64,000 bases of DNA. It comes from Phocoena phocoena (Eukaryota > Chordata > Mammalia > Artiodactyla > Phocoenidae). A program made the position numbers and the translations under genes. The notes beneath the pieces were generated by a model. That model was given only the letters and a program-made list of their open reading frames with translations. It was not told where the DNA came from and did not search any database. This document shows positions 11,987 through 25,983 of this stretch, one piece after another; within the stretch, counting starts at the first letter, position 1, and each line of letters opens with the position of its first letter. The stretch spans positions 1,550,001 to 1,614,000 of the forward strand of contig NW_027077402.1 in assembly GCF_963924675.1 (NCBI RefSeq), written 5' to 3'.

Positions 11987-13733
11987 TATTCAGGAAAAAA
12001 CGCATATGCCCTTTTTGGCCAACCAAGCAAGCCTGTAAAGGAAATCTGCACTACAAAGAAGTCTCACTGACCCCCGGGCAAATGGGCCATCTGAAAAAAG
12101 TGTAAAATCCAGAAAGGAAGGACAGGATATGGAGAACAGGGAGCCTTGTTATGCTGATTGGCAGGATGTAAATTGCCAGCAGCCACCCTGGAGAAGTGTA
12201 TGGTGTTTCCTGAATCACGTAAGAAACAAAGCAACACAGCCTATGGCACTTCTACTTATGGTCCTATAGCTTACGGAAATTAAAATCAAAAACAGACAGC
12301 CACCCCAATATTTGGGACGGCTGTGTTCACAAGGAGCTCGTCTACAGTATCAGGTAAATATCCCAGAAAGCAAAAAATGGATAAAGAAGTTGTGGCATGT
12401 ACATACAATGCAATATCACTCAGCAATGAAATCTGTGTCATAAGGCCCATAGCGGCATAGTGAGTGGATGCAGGTACGGTGATTCTACGTGAACTACGTC
12501 ACACAGAAAAAGAAACATCCTAAGATATCACTAATACACGGAATGTAAACTTGACTACACATGAACTGAATTACAAAACAGAACAGGGTCTCAAATTTAG
12601 AAAACCAACTAGTGCTTGCTTATGGGGAAAGGTGCCTTGGGGTGCTGCATAAAACCAGAGACTGAAATTAGCACAGATAACTTTCCATAAGCCAAATATG
12701 TAATAGACAAGACCTACTCCTTGCTCAACGAAATGGACCCAACACCACATATTCAACGCCTAGGAATATACCTGACTAGGAAGAATCTTAAAACCCATGG
12801 ATATATATGTCTCCGTAAGAGAATCAAGCGTGTGTACAGCGGCCAAAACGCAGCAGTGAAAATCCGATAAATCCCATTATCAAAATAAATTTCAAAAACA
12901 AAACACAAAGACAGTGAAATAGAGAGCAATTCTTAAATAATTCACTCAGGGCATGTGATGCAACCGGGATTGACCACATCTACACCCAGAGCTGGTTGAG
13001 ACATAAGGCTGGACACTTCAGGCTGATAGCATTGGTGAGTTTCGGTGAGCAAATGCAGACCCTTTGAAGTCATACTGCATGGTACCCATTCCATGGGTCC
13101 CAACTCTCCAGGGTCAAGGGATTCTTCCTCCAGCTAAAACATGCATGGGAAACCCAGAGTATCGTCCACCGTGTGATTGGGAAACGATTAAAAATGCATC
13201 TCAGTTTTGGTATCCTGGTTCTCGGCTTCACCATTCCAGATGCTTTACTAACACTCTCCCCGCTTGGAGAGTCAGTGCCTTTAACCTCCTGTTTGGCACA
13301 GCTTGCAATTTCTGTGCAAGATGAACAGGAATAGGGAGAACCAATGAGAGACTAGCTGTAGGTGTATGCACGGGCAAATGTAACGCTCATTGCCGACCAG
13401 GAAGGGGAATTAAACAAAGGCTCAGCGTGCCCTGCTGAAAACAGATTAGGGCCTGAAGCAATCCTGCGGTTTTGTGCCCAGCTCACAAGAAAGCGAGTTG
13501 AAGAAAGGAGCTCAGGGGCACTGTAATTCACAAACCTGCAGAGTTATAAATGACAGCTATCCTCCAAAAATACATTGAAGTAAGCCTGCGATGGGGACTT
13601 GAAAGCGGGGCAGAATTTCAGGAAAACGATTGCAGGGGGTAGACTGGAATTGCCCTGAAAGCATAGGAAAAGAGGCACAACGTCGACAATGATGCAGTTG
13701 GCCAAAAAGGGCGTATGCGTTTTTTCCTGAATA
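11987..13733 (+). repeat. Satellite unit 7 (1,747 bp, class 1)
   Basis: Class 1. CTACAAAGAAGTCTCACTGA (near 12,051) and GCAAATGGG differ from the usual form. AAGGAAGGACAGG near 12,112 is shared with unit 22 but not with its neighbours. Confidence 0.9.
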
Positions 13734-15487
13734 TATTCAGGAAAAAACGCATACGCCCTTTTTGGCCAACCAAGCAAGCCTGTAAAGGAAATCTGCACTA
13801 CAATGAAGTCTCACTGCCCCCCCCCCCGCGGGCAAAAGGGCCATCTGAAAAAAGTCTAAAATACAGAAATGGAGGACAGGATATGGAGAACAGGGAGCCT
13901 TGTTATGCTGATTGGCAGGATGTAAATTGCCGGCAGTCAACCTGGAGAAGTGTATGGTGTTTCCTGAAACACGTAAGAAACAAAGAAGCACAGCCTATGG
14001 CACTTCCACTTATGGTCCTATAGCTTACGGAAATTAAAATCAAAAACAGACAGCCACCCCAATATTTGGGACGGCTGTGTTCACAAGAAGCTCGTCTACA
14101 GTATCAGGTAAATACCCCAGAAAGCAAAAAATGGATAAAGAAGTTGTGGCACGTACGTACAATGCAATATCACTCAGCAATGAAATCTGTGTCATCAGGC
14201 CCGTAGCGGCATAGTGAGTGGATGCACTTACGGTGATTCTACATGAACTACGTCACACAGAAAAAGAAACATCATAAGATATCACTAATACACGGAATGT
14301 AAACTTGACTACACATGAACTGAATTACAAAACAGAACAGGGTCTCAAATTTAGAAAACCAACTAGTGCTTGCTTATGGGAAAAGGTGCGTTGGGGTGCT
14401 GCATAAAACCAGAGACTGAAATTAGCACAGATAACTTTCCATAAGCCAAATATGTAATAGACAAGACCTACTCCTTGCTCAACGAAATGGACTCAACACC
14501 ACATATTCAACGCCTAGGAATATACCTGACTAGGAAGAATCTTAAAACCCATGGTTATATATGTCTCCGTAAGAGAATCAAGCGTGTGTACAGCGGCCGA
14601 TACGCAGCAGTGAAAATACGATAAATCCCATTATCAAAATAAATTTCGAAAACAAAACACAAAGACAGTGAAATAGAGAGCAATTCTTAAATAATTCACT
14701 CAGGGCATGTGATGCAACCGGGATTGACCACATCTACACCCAGAGCTGGTTGAGACATAAGGCTGGACACTACAGGCTGATAGCATTGGTGAGTTTCGGT
14801 GAGCAAATGCAGACCCTTTGAAGTCATACTGCATGGTACCTATTCCATGGGTCCCAACTCTTCAGGTTCAAGGGATTCTTCCTCCAGCTAAAACATGCAT
14901 GGAAAACCAACAGTATGGCCCACCGTGTGATTGGGAAACGATTTAAAATGCATCTCAGTTTTCGTATCCTGGTCCTCGGGTTCACCATTCCAGATGCTTT
15001 ACTAACACGCTCCTTGCTTGGAGAGTCAGTGCCTTTAACCTCCTGTTTGGCACAGCTTGCAATTTCTGTGCAAGATGAACAGGAATAGGGAGAAACAATG
15101 AGAGACTAGCTATAGGTGTCTGCACGGGCAAATGTAACGCTCATTTCCCACCAGGAAGAGGAATTAACCAAAGGCTCAGTGTGCCCTGCCGGAAACAGAT
15201 TAGGGCCTGAAGCAATCCTGCGGTTTTGTGCCCAGCTCAAAAGAAAGCGAGTTGAAGAAAGGAGCTCAGGGGCACTGTAATTCACAAACCTGCAGAGTTA
15301 TAAATGACAGCTATCCTCCAAAAATATATTGAAGTAAGCCTGCGAAGGGGACTTGAAAGCGGGGCAGAATTTCAGGAAAACGATTGCAGGGGGTAGACTG
15401 GAATTGCCCTGAAAGCATAGGAAAAGAGGCACAACGTCGACAATGATGCACTTGGCCAAAAAGGGCGTATGCGTTTTTTCCTGAATA
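13734..15487 (+). repeat. Satellite unit 8 (1,754 bp, class 1, long C-tract)
   Basis: The C-tract in the L1-derived half is 11 C (13,817-13,827) followed by GCGGG. The usual form is six C then GGG. This explains the extra length. Confidence 0.9.
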
Positions 15488-17242
15488 TATTCAGGAAAAA
15501 ACGCATACGCCCTTTTTGGCCAACCAAGCAAGCCTGTAAAGGAAATCTGCACTACAATGAAGTCTCACTGCCACCCCCCCCCCCGGGCAAAAGGGCCATC
15601 TGAAAAAAGTGTAAAATCCAGAAATGTAGGACAGGATATGGAGAACAGGGAGCCTTGTTATGCTGATTGGCAGGATGTAAATTGCCAGCAGCCACCCTGG
15701 AGAAGTGTATGGTGTTTCCTGAAACACGTAAGAAACAAAGCAACACAGCCTATGGCACTTCCACTTATGGTCCTATAGCTTACGGAAATTAAAATCAAAA
15801 ACAGACAGCCACCCCAATATTTGGGACGACTGTGTTCACAAGAAGCTCGTCTACAGTATCAGGTAAATATCCCAGAAAGCAAAAAATGGATAAAGAAGTT
15901 GTGGCACGTACGTACAATGCAATATCACTCAGCAATGAAATCTGTGTCATCAGGCCCGTAGCGGCATAGTGAGTGGATGCAGGTACGGTGTTTCTACGTG
16001 AACTACGTCACACAGAAAAAGAAACATCATAAGATATCACTAATACACGGAATGTAAACTTGACTACACATGAACTGAATTACAAAACAGAACAGGGTCT
16101 CAAATTTAGTAAACCAACTAGTGCTTGCTTATGGGGAAAGGTGCCTTGGGGTGCTGCATAAAACCAGAGACTGAAATTAGCACAGATAACTTTCCATAAG
16201 CCAAATATGTAATAGACAAGACCTACTCCTTCTTCAACGAAATGGACCCAACACCACATATTCAACGCCTAGGAATATACCTGACTAGGAAGAATCTTAA
16301 AACCCATGGATATATATGTCTCCGTAAGAGAATCAAGCGTGTGTACAGCGGCCGAAACGCAGCACTGAAAATCCGATAAATCCCATTATCAAAATAAATT
16401 TCGAAAACAAAACACAAAGACAGTGAAATAGAGAGCAATTCTTAAATAATTCACTCAGGGCATGTGATGCAACCGGGATTGACCACATCTACACCCAGAG
16501 CTGGTTGAGACATAAGGCTGGACACTTCAGGCTGATAGCACTGGTGAGTTTCGGTGAGCAAATGCAGACCCTTTGAAGTCATACTGCATGGTACCCATTC
16601 CATGGATCCTAACTCTCCAGGTTCAAGGCATTCTTCCTCCAGCTAAAACATGCATGGGAAACCCAGAGTATCATCCACCGTGTGATTGGGAAACGATTTA
16701 AAATGCATCTCAGTTTTCGTATCCTGGTCCTCGGGTTCACCATTCCAGATGCTTTACTAACATTCTCCCCGCTTGGAGCGTCAGTGCCTTTAACCTCCTC
16801 TTTGGCACAGCTTGCAATTTCTGTGCAAGATGAACAGGAATAGGGAGAACCAATGAGAGACTAGCTGTAGGTGTCTGCACGGGCAAATATAACGCTCATT
16901 TCCCACCAGGAAGAGGAATTAACCAAAGGCTCAGCATGCCCTGCCGGAAACAGATTAGGGCCTGAAGCAATCCTGCGGTTTTGTGCCCAGCTCACAAGAA
17001 AGCGAGTTGAAGAAAGGAGTTCAGAGGCACTGTAATTCACAAACATGTAGAGTCATAAATGACAGCTATCCTCCAAAAATATATTGAAGTAAGCCTGCGA
17101 AGGGGACTTGAATGCGGGGCAGAATTTCAGGAAAACGATTGCAGGGGGTAGACTGGAATTGCCCTGAAAGCATAGGAAAAGAGGCACAACGTCGACAATG
17201 ATGCACTTGGCCAAAAAGGGCGTATGCGTTTTTTCCTGAATA
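15488..17242 (+). repeat. Satellite unit 9 (1,755 bp, class 1, long C-tract)
   Basis: The C-tract is CCA plus 11 C (15,574-15,584). It lies next to unit 8, which also has a long tract, so the expansion may have spread between neighbours. Confidence 0.9.
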
Positions 17243-18989
17243 TATTCAGGAAAAAACGCATACGCCCTTTTTGGCCAACCAAGCAAGCCTCTAAAGGAAA
17301 TCTGCACTACAATGAAGTCTCACTGCCCCCCGGGCAAAAGGGCCATCTGAAAAAAGTGTAAAATCCAGAAATGTAGGACAGGATATGGAGAACAGGGAGC
17401 CTTGTTATGCTGATTGGCAGGATGTAAATTGCCAGCAGCCACCCTGGAGAAGTGTATGGTGTTTCCTGAAACACGTAAGAAACAAAGCAACACAGCCTAT
17501 GGCACTTCCACTTATGGTCCTATAGCTTACGGAAATTAAAATCAAAAACAGACAGCCACCCCAATATTTGGGACGGCTGTGTTCACAAGAAGCTCGTCTA
17601 CAGTATCAGGTAAATATCCCAGAAAGCAAAAAATGGATAAAGAAGTTGTGTCACGTAGGTACAATGCAATATCACTCAGCAATGAAATCTGTGTCATCAG
17701 GCCCGTAGCGGCATAGTGAGTGGATGCAGGTACGGTGATTCTACGTGAACTACGTCACACAGAAAAAGAAACATCATAAGATATCACTAATACACGGAAT
17801 GTAAACTTGACTACACATGAACTGAATTACAAAACAGAACAGGGTCTCAAATTTAGAAAACCAACTAGTGCTTGCTTATGGGGAAAGGTGCCTTGGGGTG
17901 CTGCATAAAACCAGAGACTAAAATTAGCACAGATAACATTCCATAAGACAAATATGTAATAGACAAGACCTACTCCTTGCTCAACGAAATGGACTCAACA
18001 CCACATATTCAACGCCTAGGAATATACCTGACTAGGAAGAATCTTAAAACCCATGGATATATATGTCTCCGTAAGAGAATCAAGCGTGTGTACAGCGGCC
18101 GATACGCAGCAGTGAAAATCCGATAAATCCCATTATCAAAATAAATTTCGAAAACAAAACACAAAGACAGTGAAATAGAGAGAAATTCTTAAATAATTCA
18201 CTCAGGGCATGTGATGCAACCGGGATTTACCACATCTACACCCAGAGCTGGTTGAGACATAAGGCTGGACACTTCAGGCTGATAGCATTGGTGAGTTTCG
18301 GTGAGCAAATGCAGACCCTTTGAAGTCATACTGCATGGTACCCATTCCATGGGTCCCAACTCTCCAGGTTCAAGGGATTCTTCCTGCAGCTAAAACATGC
18401 ATGGGAAACCCAGAGTATCGTCCACCGTGTGATTGGGAAACGATTTAAAATGCATCTCAGTTTTCGTATCCTGGTCCTCGGGTTCACAATTCCAGATGCT
18501 TTACTAACACTCTCCCTGCTTGGAGAGTCAGTGCCTTTAACCTCCTGTTTGGCACAGCTTGCAATTTCTGTGCAAGATGAACAGGAATAGGGAGAACCAA
18601 TGAGACACTAGCTATAGGTTTCTGCACGGGCAAATGTAATGCTCATTTCCCACCAAGAAGAGGAATTAACCAAAGGCTCAGTGTGCCCTGCCGGAAACAG
18701 ATTAGGGCCTGAAGCAATCCTGCGGTTTTGTGCGCAGCTCACAAGAAAGCGAGTTGAAGAAAGGAGCTCAGGGGCACTGTAATTCACAAACCTGCAGAGT
18801 TATAATTGACAGCTATCCTCCAAAAATATATTGAAGTAAGCCTGCGAAGGGGACTTGAAAACGGGGCAGAATTTCAGGAAAACGATTGCAGGGGGTAGAC
18901 TGGAATTGCCCTGAAAGCATAGGAAAAGAGGCACAACGTCGACAATGATGCACTTGGCCAAAAAGGGCGTATGCGTTTTTTCGTGAATA
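17243..18989 (+). repeat. Satellite unit 10 (1,747 bp, class 1)
   Basis: Typical class 1 unit with a six-C tract. The left arm of the closing palindrome has one change (TTTCGTGAATA). Confidence 0.9.
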
Positions 18990-20735
18990 TATTCAGGAAA
19001 AAACACATACGCCCTTTTTGGCCAACCAAGCAAGCCTGTAAAGGAAATCTGCACTACAATGAAATCTCACTGCCCCCCGGGCAAAAGGGCCATCTGAAAA
19101 AAGTGTAAAATCCAGAAAGGTAGGACAGGATATGGAGAACAGGGAGCCTTGTTATGCTGATTGGCAGGATGTAAATTGCCAGCAGCCACCCTGGAGAAGT
19201 GTAAGGTGTTTCCTGAAACACGTAAGAAACAAAGCAACACAGCCTATGGCAATTGCACTTATGGTCCTATTCCTTAGGGAAATTAAAATCAAAAACAGAG
19301 AGCCACCCCAATGTTTGGGACGGCTGTGTTCCCAAGATGCTCGTCTACAGTACTAGGTAAATATCCCAGAAAGCAAAAAATGGATAAAGAAGTTGTGGCA
19401 CGTACGTGCCATGCAGTATCACGCAGCAATGAAATCTGTGTTATCAGGCCCGTAGCGGCATAGTGAGTGGATGCAGGTACGGTGATTCTACGTGAACTAC
19501 GTCACACAGAAAAAGAAACATCATAAGATATCACTAATACACGGAATGTAAACTTGACTACACATGAACTGAATTACAAAACAGAACAGGGTCTCAAATT
19601 TAGAAAACCAACTAGTGCCTGCTTATGGGGAAAGGTGCCTTGGGGTGCTGCATAAAACCAGAGACTGAAATTAGCACAGATAACATTCCATAAGCCAAAT
19701 ATGTAATAGACAAGACCTACTCCTTGCTCAACGAAATGGACTCAACACCACATATTCAACGCCTAGGAATATACCTGACTAGGAATAATCTTAAAACCCA
19801 TGGATATATATGTCTCCGTAAGAGAATCAAGCGTGTGTACAGCGGCTGAAACGCAGCAGTGAAAATCCAATAAATCCCATTATCAAAATAAATTTCGAAA
19901 GCAAACACAAAGACAGTGAAATAGAGAGCAATTCTTAAATAATTCACTCAGGGCATGTGATGCAACCGGGATTGACCACATCTACACCCAGAGCTGGTTG
20001 ACACATAAGGCTGGACACTTCAGGCTGATAGCATTGGTGAGTTTCGGTGAGCAAATGCAGACCCTTTGAAGTCATACTGCATGGTACCCATTCCATGGGT
20101 CCCAACTCTCCAGGTTCAAGGGATTCTTCCTCCAGCTAAAACATGCATGGGAAACCCAGAGTATCGTCCACCGTGTGATTGGGAAATGATTCAAAATGCA
20201 TCTCAGTTTTCGTATCCTGGTCCTCGGGTTCACCATTCCAGATGATTTACTAACACTCTCCCCGCTTGGAGAGTCAGTGCCTTTAACCTCCTCTTTGGCA
20301 CAGCTTGCAATTTCTGTGCAAGATGAACAGGAATAGGGAGAACCAATGAGAGACTAGCTGTAGGTGTGTGCAAGGGCAAATGTAACGCTCATTGCCCACC
20401 AGGAAGAGGAATTAAACAAAGGCTCAGTGTGCCCTGCTGGAAACAGATTAGGGCCTGAAGCAATCCTGCGGTTTTATGCCCAGCTCACAAGAAAGCGAGT
20501 TGAAGAAAGGAGCTCAGGGGCACTGTAATTCACAAACCTGCAGAGTTATAATTGACAGCTATCCTCCAAAAATATATTGAAGTAAGCCTGCGAAGGGGAC
20601 TTGAAAGCGGGGCAGAATTTCAGGAAAACGATTGCAGGGGGTAGACTGGAATTGCCCTGAAAGCATAGGAAAAGAAGCACAAAGTCGACAATGATGTACT
20701 TGGCCAAAAAGGGCGTATGCGTTTTTTCCTAAATA
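18990..20735 (+). repeat. Satellite unit 11 (1,746 bp, class 2)
   Basis: Class 2: GCAATTGCACTTATGGTCC near 19,249. The old L1 frame opens at 19,132 but is stopped early at 19,354 by TAG (CAGTACTAGG). The closing palindrome has the AAATA centre variant. Confidence 0.9.
19132..19356 (+). pseudogene. L1 ORF2 relic frame, unit 11 (stopped early)
   Basis: 74-codon version of the class 2 relic. It ends at a private TAG before the WIKK block, whose sequence is still present downstream. Shows that the open frame is not protected. Confidence 0.6.
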
Positions 20736-22482
20736 TATTCAGGAAAAAACGCATACGCCCTTTTTGGCCAACCAAGCAAGCCTGTAAAGGAAATCTGCAC
20801 TACAATGAAGTCTCACTTCCCCCAGGGCAAAAGGGCCATATGAAAAAAGTGTAAAATCCAGAAAGGTAGGACAGGATATGGAGAACAGGGAGCCTTGTTA
20901 TGCTGATTGGCAGGATGTAAATTGCCAGCAGCCACCCTGGAGAAGTGTATGGTGTTTCCTGAAACACGTAAGAAACAAAGCAACACAGCCTATGGCACTT
21001 CCACTTATGGTCCTATAGCTTACGGAAATTAAAATCAAAAACAGACAGCCACCCCAATATTTGGGACGGCTGTGTACACAAGAAGCTCGTCTACAGTATC
21101 AGGTAAATATCCCAGAAAGCAAAAAATGGATAAAGAAGTTGTGGCACGTACATGCAATGCAGTATCACTCAGCAATGAAATCTGTGTCATCAGGCCCGTA
21201 GCGGCATAGTGAGTGGATGCAGGTACGGTGATTCTACGTGAACTACGTCACACAGAAAAAGAAACATCATAAGATATCACTAATACACGGAATGTAAACT
21301 TGACTACACATGAACTGAATTACAAAACAGAACAGGGTCTCAAATTTAGAAAACCAACTAGTGCTTGCTTATGGGGAAAGGTGCGTTGGGGTGCTGCATA
21401 AAACCAGAGACTGAAATTAGCACAGATAACATTCCATAAGCCAAATATATAATAGACAAGACCTACTCCTTGCTCAACGAAATGGACTCAACACCACATA
21501 TTCAACGCCTAGGAATATACCTGACTAGGAAGAATCTTAAAACCCATGGATATATATGTCTCCGTAAGAGAATCAAGCGTGTGTACAGCGGCCGAAACGC
21601 AGCAGTGAAAATCCGATAAATCCCATTATCAAAGTAAATTTCGAAAACAAAACACAAAGACAGTGAAATAGAGAGCAATTCTTAAATAATTCACTCAGGG
21701 CATGTGATGTAACCGGGATTTACCACATCTACACCCAGAGCTGGTTGAGACATAAGGCTGGACACTTCAGGCTGATAGCATTGGTGAGTTTCGGTGAGCA
21801 AATGCAGACCCTTTGAAGTCATACTGCATGGTACCCATTCCATGGGTCCCAACTCTCCAGGTTCAAGGGATTCTTCCTCCAGCTAAAACATGCATGGGAA
21901 ACCCAGAGTATCGTCCACCGTGTGATTGGGAAACGATTTAAAATGCATCTCAGTTTTCGTATCCTGGTCCTCGGGTTAAACATTCCAGATGCTTTACTAA
22001 CACTCTCCCCGCTTGGAGAGTCAGTGCCTTTAACCTCCTCTTTGGCACAGCTTGCAATTTCTGTGCAAGATGAACAGGAATAGGGAGAACCAATGAGAGA
22101 CTAGCTGTAGGTGTCTGCACGGGCAAATGTAACGCTCATTGCCGACCAGGAAGAGGAATTAAACAAAGGCTCAGCATGCCCTGCTGAAAACAGATTAGGG
22201 CCTGAAGCAATCCTGCGGTTTTGTGCCCAGCTCACAAGAAAGCGAGTTGAAGAAAGGAGCTCAGGGGCACTGTAATTCACAAACCTGCAGAGTTATAATT
22301 GACAGCTATCCTCCAAAAATATATTGAAGTAAGCCTGCGAAGGGGACTTGAAAGCGGGGCAGAATTTCAGGAAAACGATTGCAGGGGGTAGACTGGATTT
22401 GCCCTGAAAGCATAGGAAAAGAAGCACAAAGTCGACAATGATGCACTTGGCCAAAAAGGGCGTATGCGTTTTTTCCTAAATA
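20736..22482 (+). repeat. Satellite unit 12 (1,747 bp, first of the 5.25-kb repeated block)
   Basis: Carries CACTTCCCCCAGGGC, GGGTTAAACATTCCAG (near 21,975) and AAGCACAAAGTCGAC. The same set recurs in unit 15 at about +5,248 bp. Confidence 0.9.
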
Positions 22483-24229
22483 TATTCAGGAAAAAACGCA
22501 TACGCCCTTTTTGGCCAACCAAGCAAGCCTCTAAAGGAAATCTGCACTACAATGAAGTGTCACTTCCCCCAGGGCAAAAGGGCCATCTGAAAAAAGTGTA
22601 AAATCCAGAAAGGTAGGACAGGATATGGAGAACAGGGAGCCTTGTTATGCTGATTGGCAGGATGTAAATTGCCAGCAGCCACCCTGGAGAAGTGTATGGT
22701 GTTTCCTGAAACACATAAGAAACAAAGCAACACAGCCTATGGCACTTCCACTTATGGTCCTATAGCTTACGGAAATTAAAATCAAAAACAGACAGCCACC
22801 CCAATATTTGGGACGGATGTGTTCAAAAGAAGCTCGTCTACAGTATCAGGTAAATATCCCAGAAAGCAAAAAATGGATAAAGAAGTTGTGGCACGTACAT
22901 GCAATGCAGTATCACTCAGCAATGAAATCTGTGTCATCAGGCCCGTAGCGGCATAGTGAGTGGATGCAGGTACGGTGATTCTACGTGAACTACGTCACAC
23001 AGAAAAAGAAACATCATAAGATATCACTAATACACGGAATGTAAACTTGACTACACATGAACTGAATTACAAAACAGAACAGGGTCTCAAATTTAGAAAA
23101 CCAACTAGTGCTTGCTTATGGGGAAAGGTGCGTTGGGATGCTGCATAAAACCAGAGACTGAAATTAGCACAGATAACATTCCATAAGCCAAATATATAAT
23201 AGAAAAGACCTACTCCTTGCTCAACGAAATGGACTCAACACCACATATTCAACGCCTAGGAATATACCTGACTAGGAAGAATCTTAAAACCCATGGATAT
23301 ATATGTCTCCGTAAGAGAATCAAGCGTGTGTACAGCGGCCGAAACGCAGCAGTGAAAATACGATAAATCCCATTATCAAAATAAATTTCGAAAACAAAAC
23401 ACAAAGACAGTGAAATAGAGAGCAATTCTTAAATAATTCACTCAGGGCATGTGATGCAACCGGGATTGACCACATCTACACCCAGAGCTGGTTGAGACAT
23501 AAGGCTGGACACTTCAGGCTGATAGCATTGTTGAGTTTTGGTGAGCAAATGCAGACCCTTTGAAGTCATACTGCATGGTACCCATTCCATGGGTCCCAAC
23601 TCTCCAGGTTCAAGGGATTCTTCCTCCAGCTAAAACATGCATGGGAAACCCAGAGTATCGTCCACCGTGTGATTGGGAAACGATTTAAAATGCATCTCAG
23701 TTTTCATATCTTGGTCCTCGGGTTCAGCATTTCAGATGCTTTACTAACACTCTCCCCGCTTGGAGAGTCAGTGCCTTTAACCTCCTGTTTGGCACAGCTT
23801 GCAATTTCTGTGCAAGATGAACAGGAATAGGGAGAACCAATGAGAGACTAGCTGTAGGTGTCTGCACGGGCAAATGTAACGCACATTGCCCACCAGGAAG
23901 AGGAATTAAACAAAGGCTCAGTGTGCCCTGCTGGAAACGGATTAGGGCCTGAAGCAATCCTGCGGTTTTGTGCCCAGCTCACAAGAAAGCGAGTTGAAGA
24001 AAGGAGCTCAGGGGCACTGTAATTCACAAACCTGCAGAGTTATAAATGACAGCTATCCTCCAAAAATATATTCAAGTAAGCCTGCGAAGGGGACTTGAAT
24101 GCGGGGCAGAATTTCAGGAAAACGATTGCAGGGGGTAGACTGGAATTGCCCTGAAAGCATAGGAAAAGAGGCAGAACGTCGACAATGATGCACTTGGCCA
24201 AAAAGGGCGTATGCGTTTTTTCCTGAATA
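22483..24229 (+). repeat. Satellite unit 13 (1,747 bp, class 1)
   Basis: Carries AAGTGTCACTTCCCCC, AAACACATAAGAAAC (near 22,710), GTTCAAAAGAAGCTCG and TTCAGCATTTCAGATGC (near 23,724). All of these recur in unit 16 at about +5,249 bp. Confidence 0.9.
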
Positions 24230-25983
24230 TATTCAAGAAAAAACGCATACGCCCTTTTTGGCCAACCAAGCAAGCCTGTAAACGAAATCTGCACTACAAT
24301 GAAATCTCACTGCCCCCCCCCCCCAGGGCAAAAGGGCCATCTGAAAAAAGTGTAAAATCCAGAAAGATAGGACAGGATATGGAGAACAGGGAGCCTTGTT
24401 ATGCTGATTGGCAGGATGTAAATTGCCAGCAGCCACCCTGGAGAAGTGTATGGTGTTTCCTGAAACACGTAAGAAACAAAGCAACACAGCCTATGGCACT
24501 TCCACTTATGGTCCTATAGCTTACGGAAATTAAAATCAAAAACAGACAGCCACCCCAATATTTGGGACGGCTGTGTTCACAAGAAGCTCGTCTACAGTAT
24601 CAGGTAAATATCCCAGAAAGCAAAAAATGGATAAAGAAGTTGTGGCACGTACGTACAATGCAATATAACTCAGCAATGAAATCTGTGTCATCAGGCCCGT
24701 AGCGGCATAGTGAGTGGATGCAGGTACGGTGATTCTACGTGAACTACGTCACACAGAAAAAGAAACATCATAAGATATCACTAATACACGGAATGTAAAC
24801 TTGACTACACATGAACTGAATTACAAAACAGAACAGGGTCTCAAATTTAGAAAACCAACTATTGCTTGCATATGGGGAAAGGTCCATTGGTGTGCTGCAT
24901 AAAAGCAGAGACTGAAATTAGCACAGATAACTTTCCATAAGCCAAATATGTAATAGACAAGACCTACTCCTTGCTCAACGAAATGGACCCAAAACCACAT
25001 ATTCAACGCCTAGGAATATACCTGACTAGGAACAATCTTAAAACCCATGGATATATATGTCTCCATAAGAGAATCAAGCATGTGTACAGCGGCCGAAACG
25101 CAGCAGTGAAAATCCGATAAATCACATTATCAAAATAAATTTCGAAAACAAAACACAAAGACAGTGAAATAGAGAGCAATTCTTAAATAATTCACTCAGG
25201 GCATGTGATGTAACCGGGATTTACCACATCTACACCCAGAGCTGGTTGAGACATAAGGCTGGACACTTCAGGCTGATAGCATTGGTGAGTTTCGGTGAGC
25301 AAATGCAGACCCTTTGAAGTCATACTGCATGGTACCCATTCCATGGGTCCCAACTCTCCAGGTTCAAGGGATTCTTCCTCCAGCTAAAACATGCATGGGA
25401 AACCCAGAGTATCATCCACCGTGTGATTGGGAAACGATTTAAAATGCATCTCAGTTTTCGTATCCTGGTCCTCGGGTTCACCATTCCAGATGCTTTACTA
25501 ACACTCTCCCCGCTTGGAGAGTCAGTGCCTTTAACCTCCTCTTTGGCACAGCTTGCAATTTCTGTGCAAGATGAACAGGAATAGGGAGAACCAATGAGAG
25601 ACTAGCTGTAGGTGTCTGCACGGGCAAATGTAACGCTCATTGCCGACCAGGAAGAGGAATTAAACAAAGGCTCAGCGTGCCCTGCTGAAAACAGATTAGG
25701 GCCTGAAGCAATCCTGCGGTTTTGTGCCCAGCTCACAAGAAAGCGAGTTGAAGAAAGGAGCTCAGGGGCACTGTAATTCACAAACCTGCAGAGTTATAAT
25801 TGACAGCTATCCTCCAAAAATATATTGAAGTTAGCCTGCGAAGGGGACTTGAAAGCGGGGCAGAATTTCAGGAAAACGATTGCAGGGGGTAGACTGGAAT
25901 TGCCCTGAAAGCATAGGAAAAGAAGCACAAAGTCGACAATGATGCACTTGGCCAAAATGGGCGTATGCGTTTTTTCCTAAATA
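24230..25983 (+). repeat. Satellite unit 14 (1,754 bp, long C-tract)
   Basis: The C-tract is 12 C (24,313-24,324). The unit sits between the two copies of the three-unit block. Its own private variants include TTGCTTGCATATGGGG near 24,860. Confidence 0.9.
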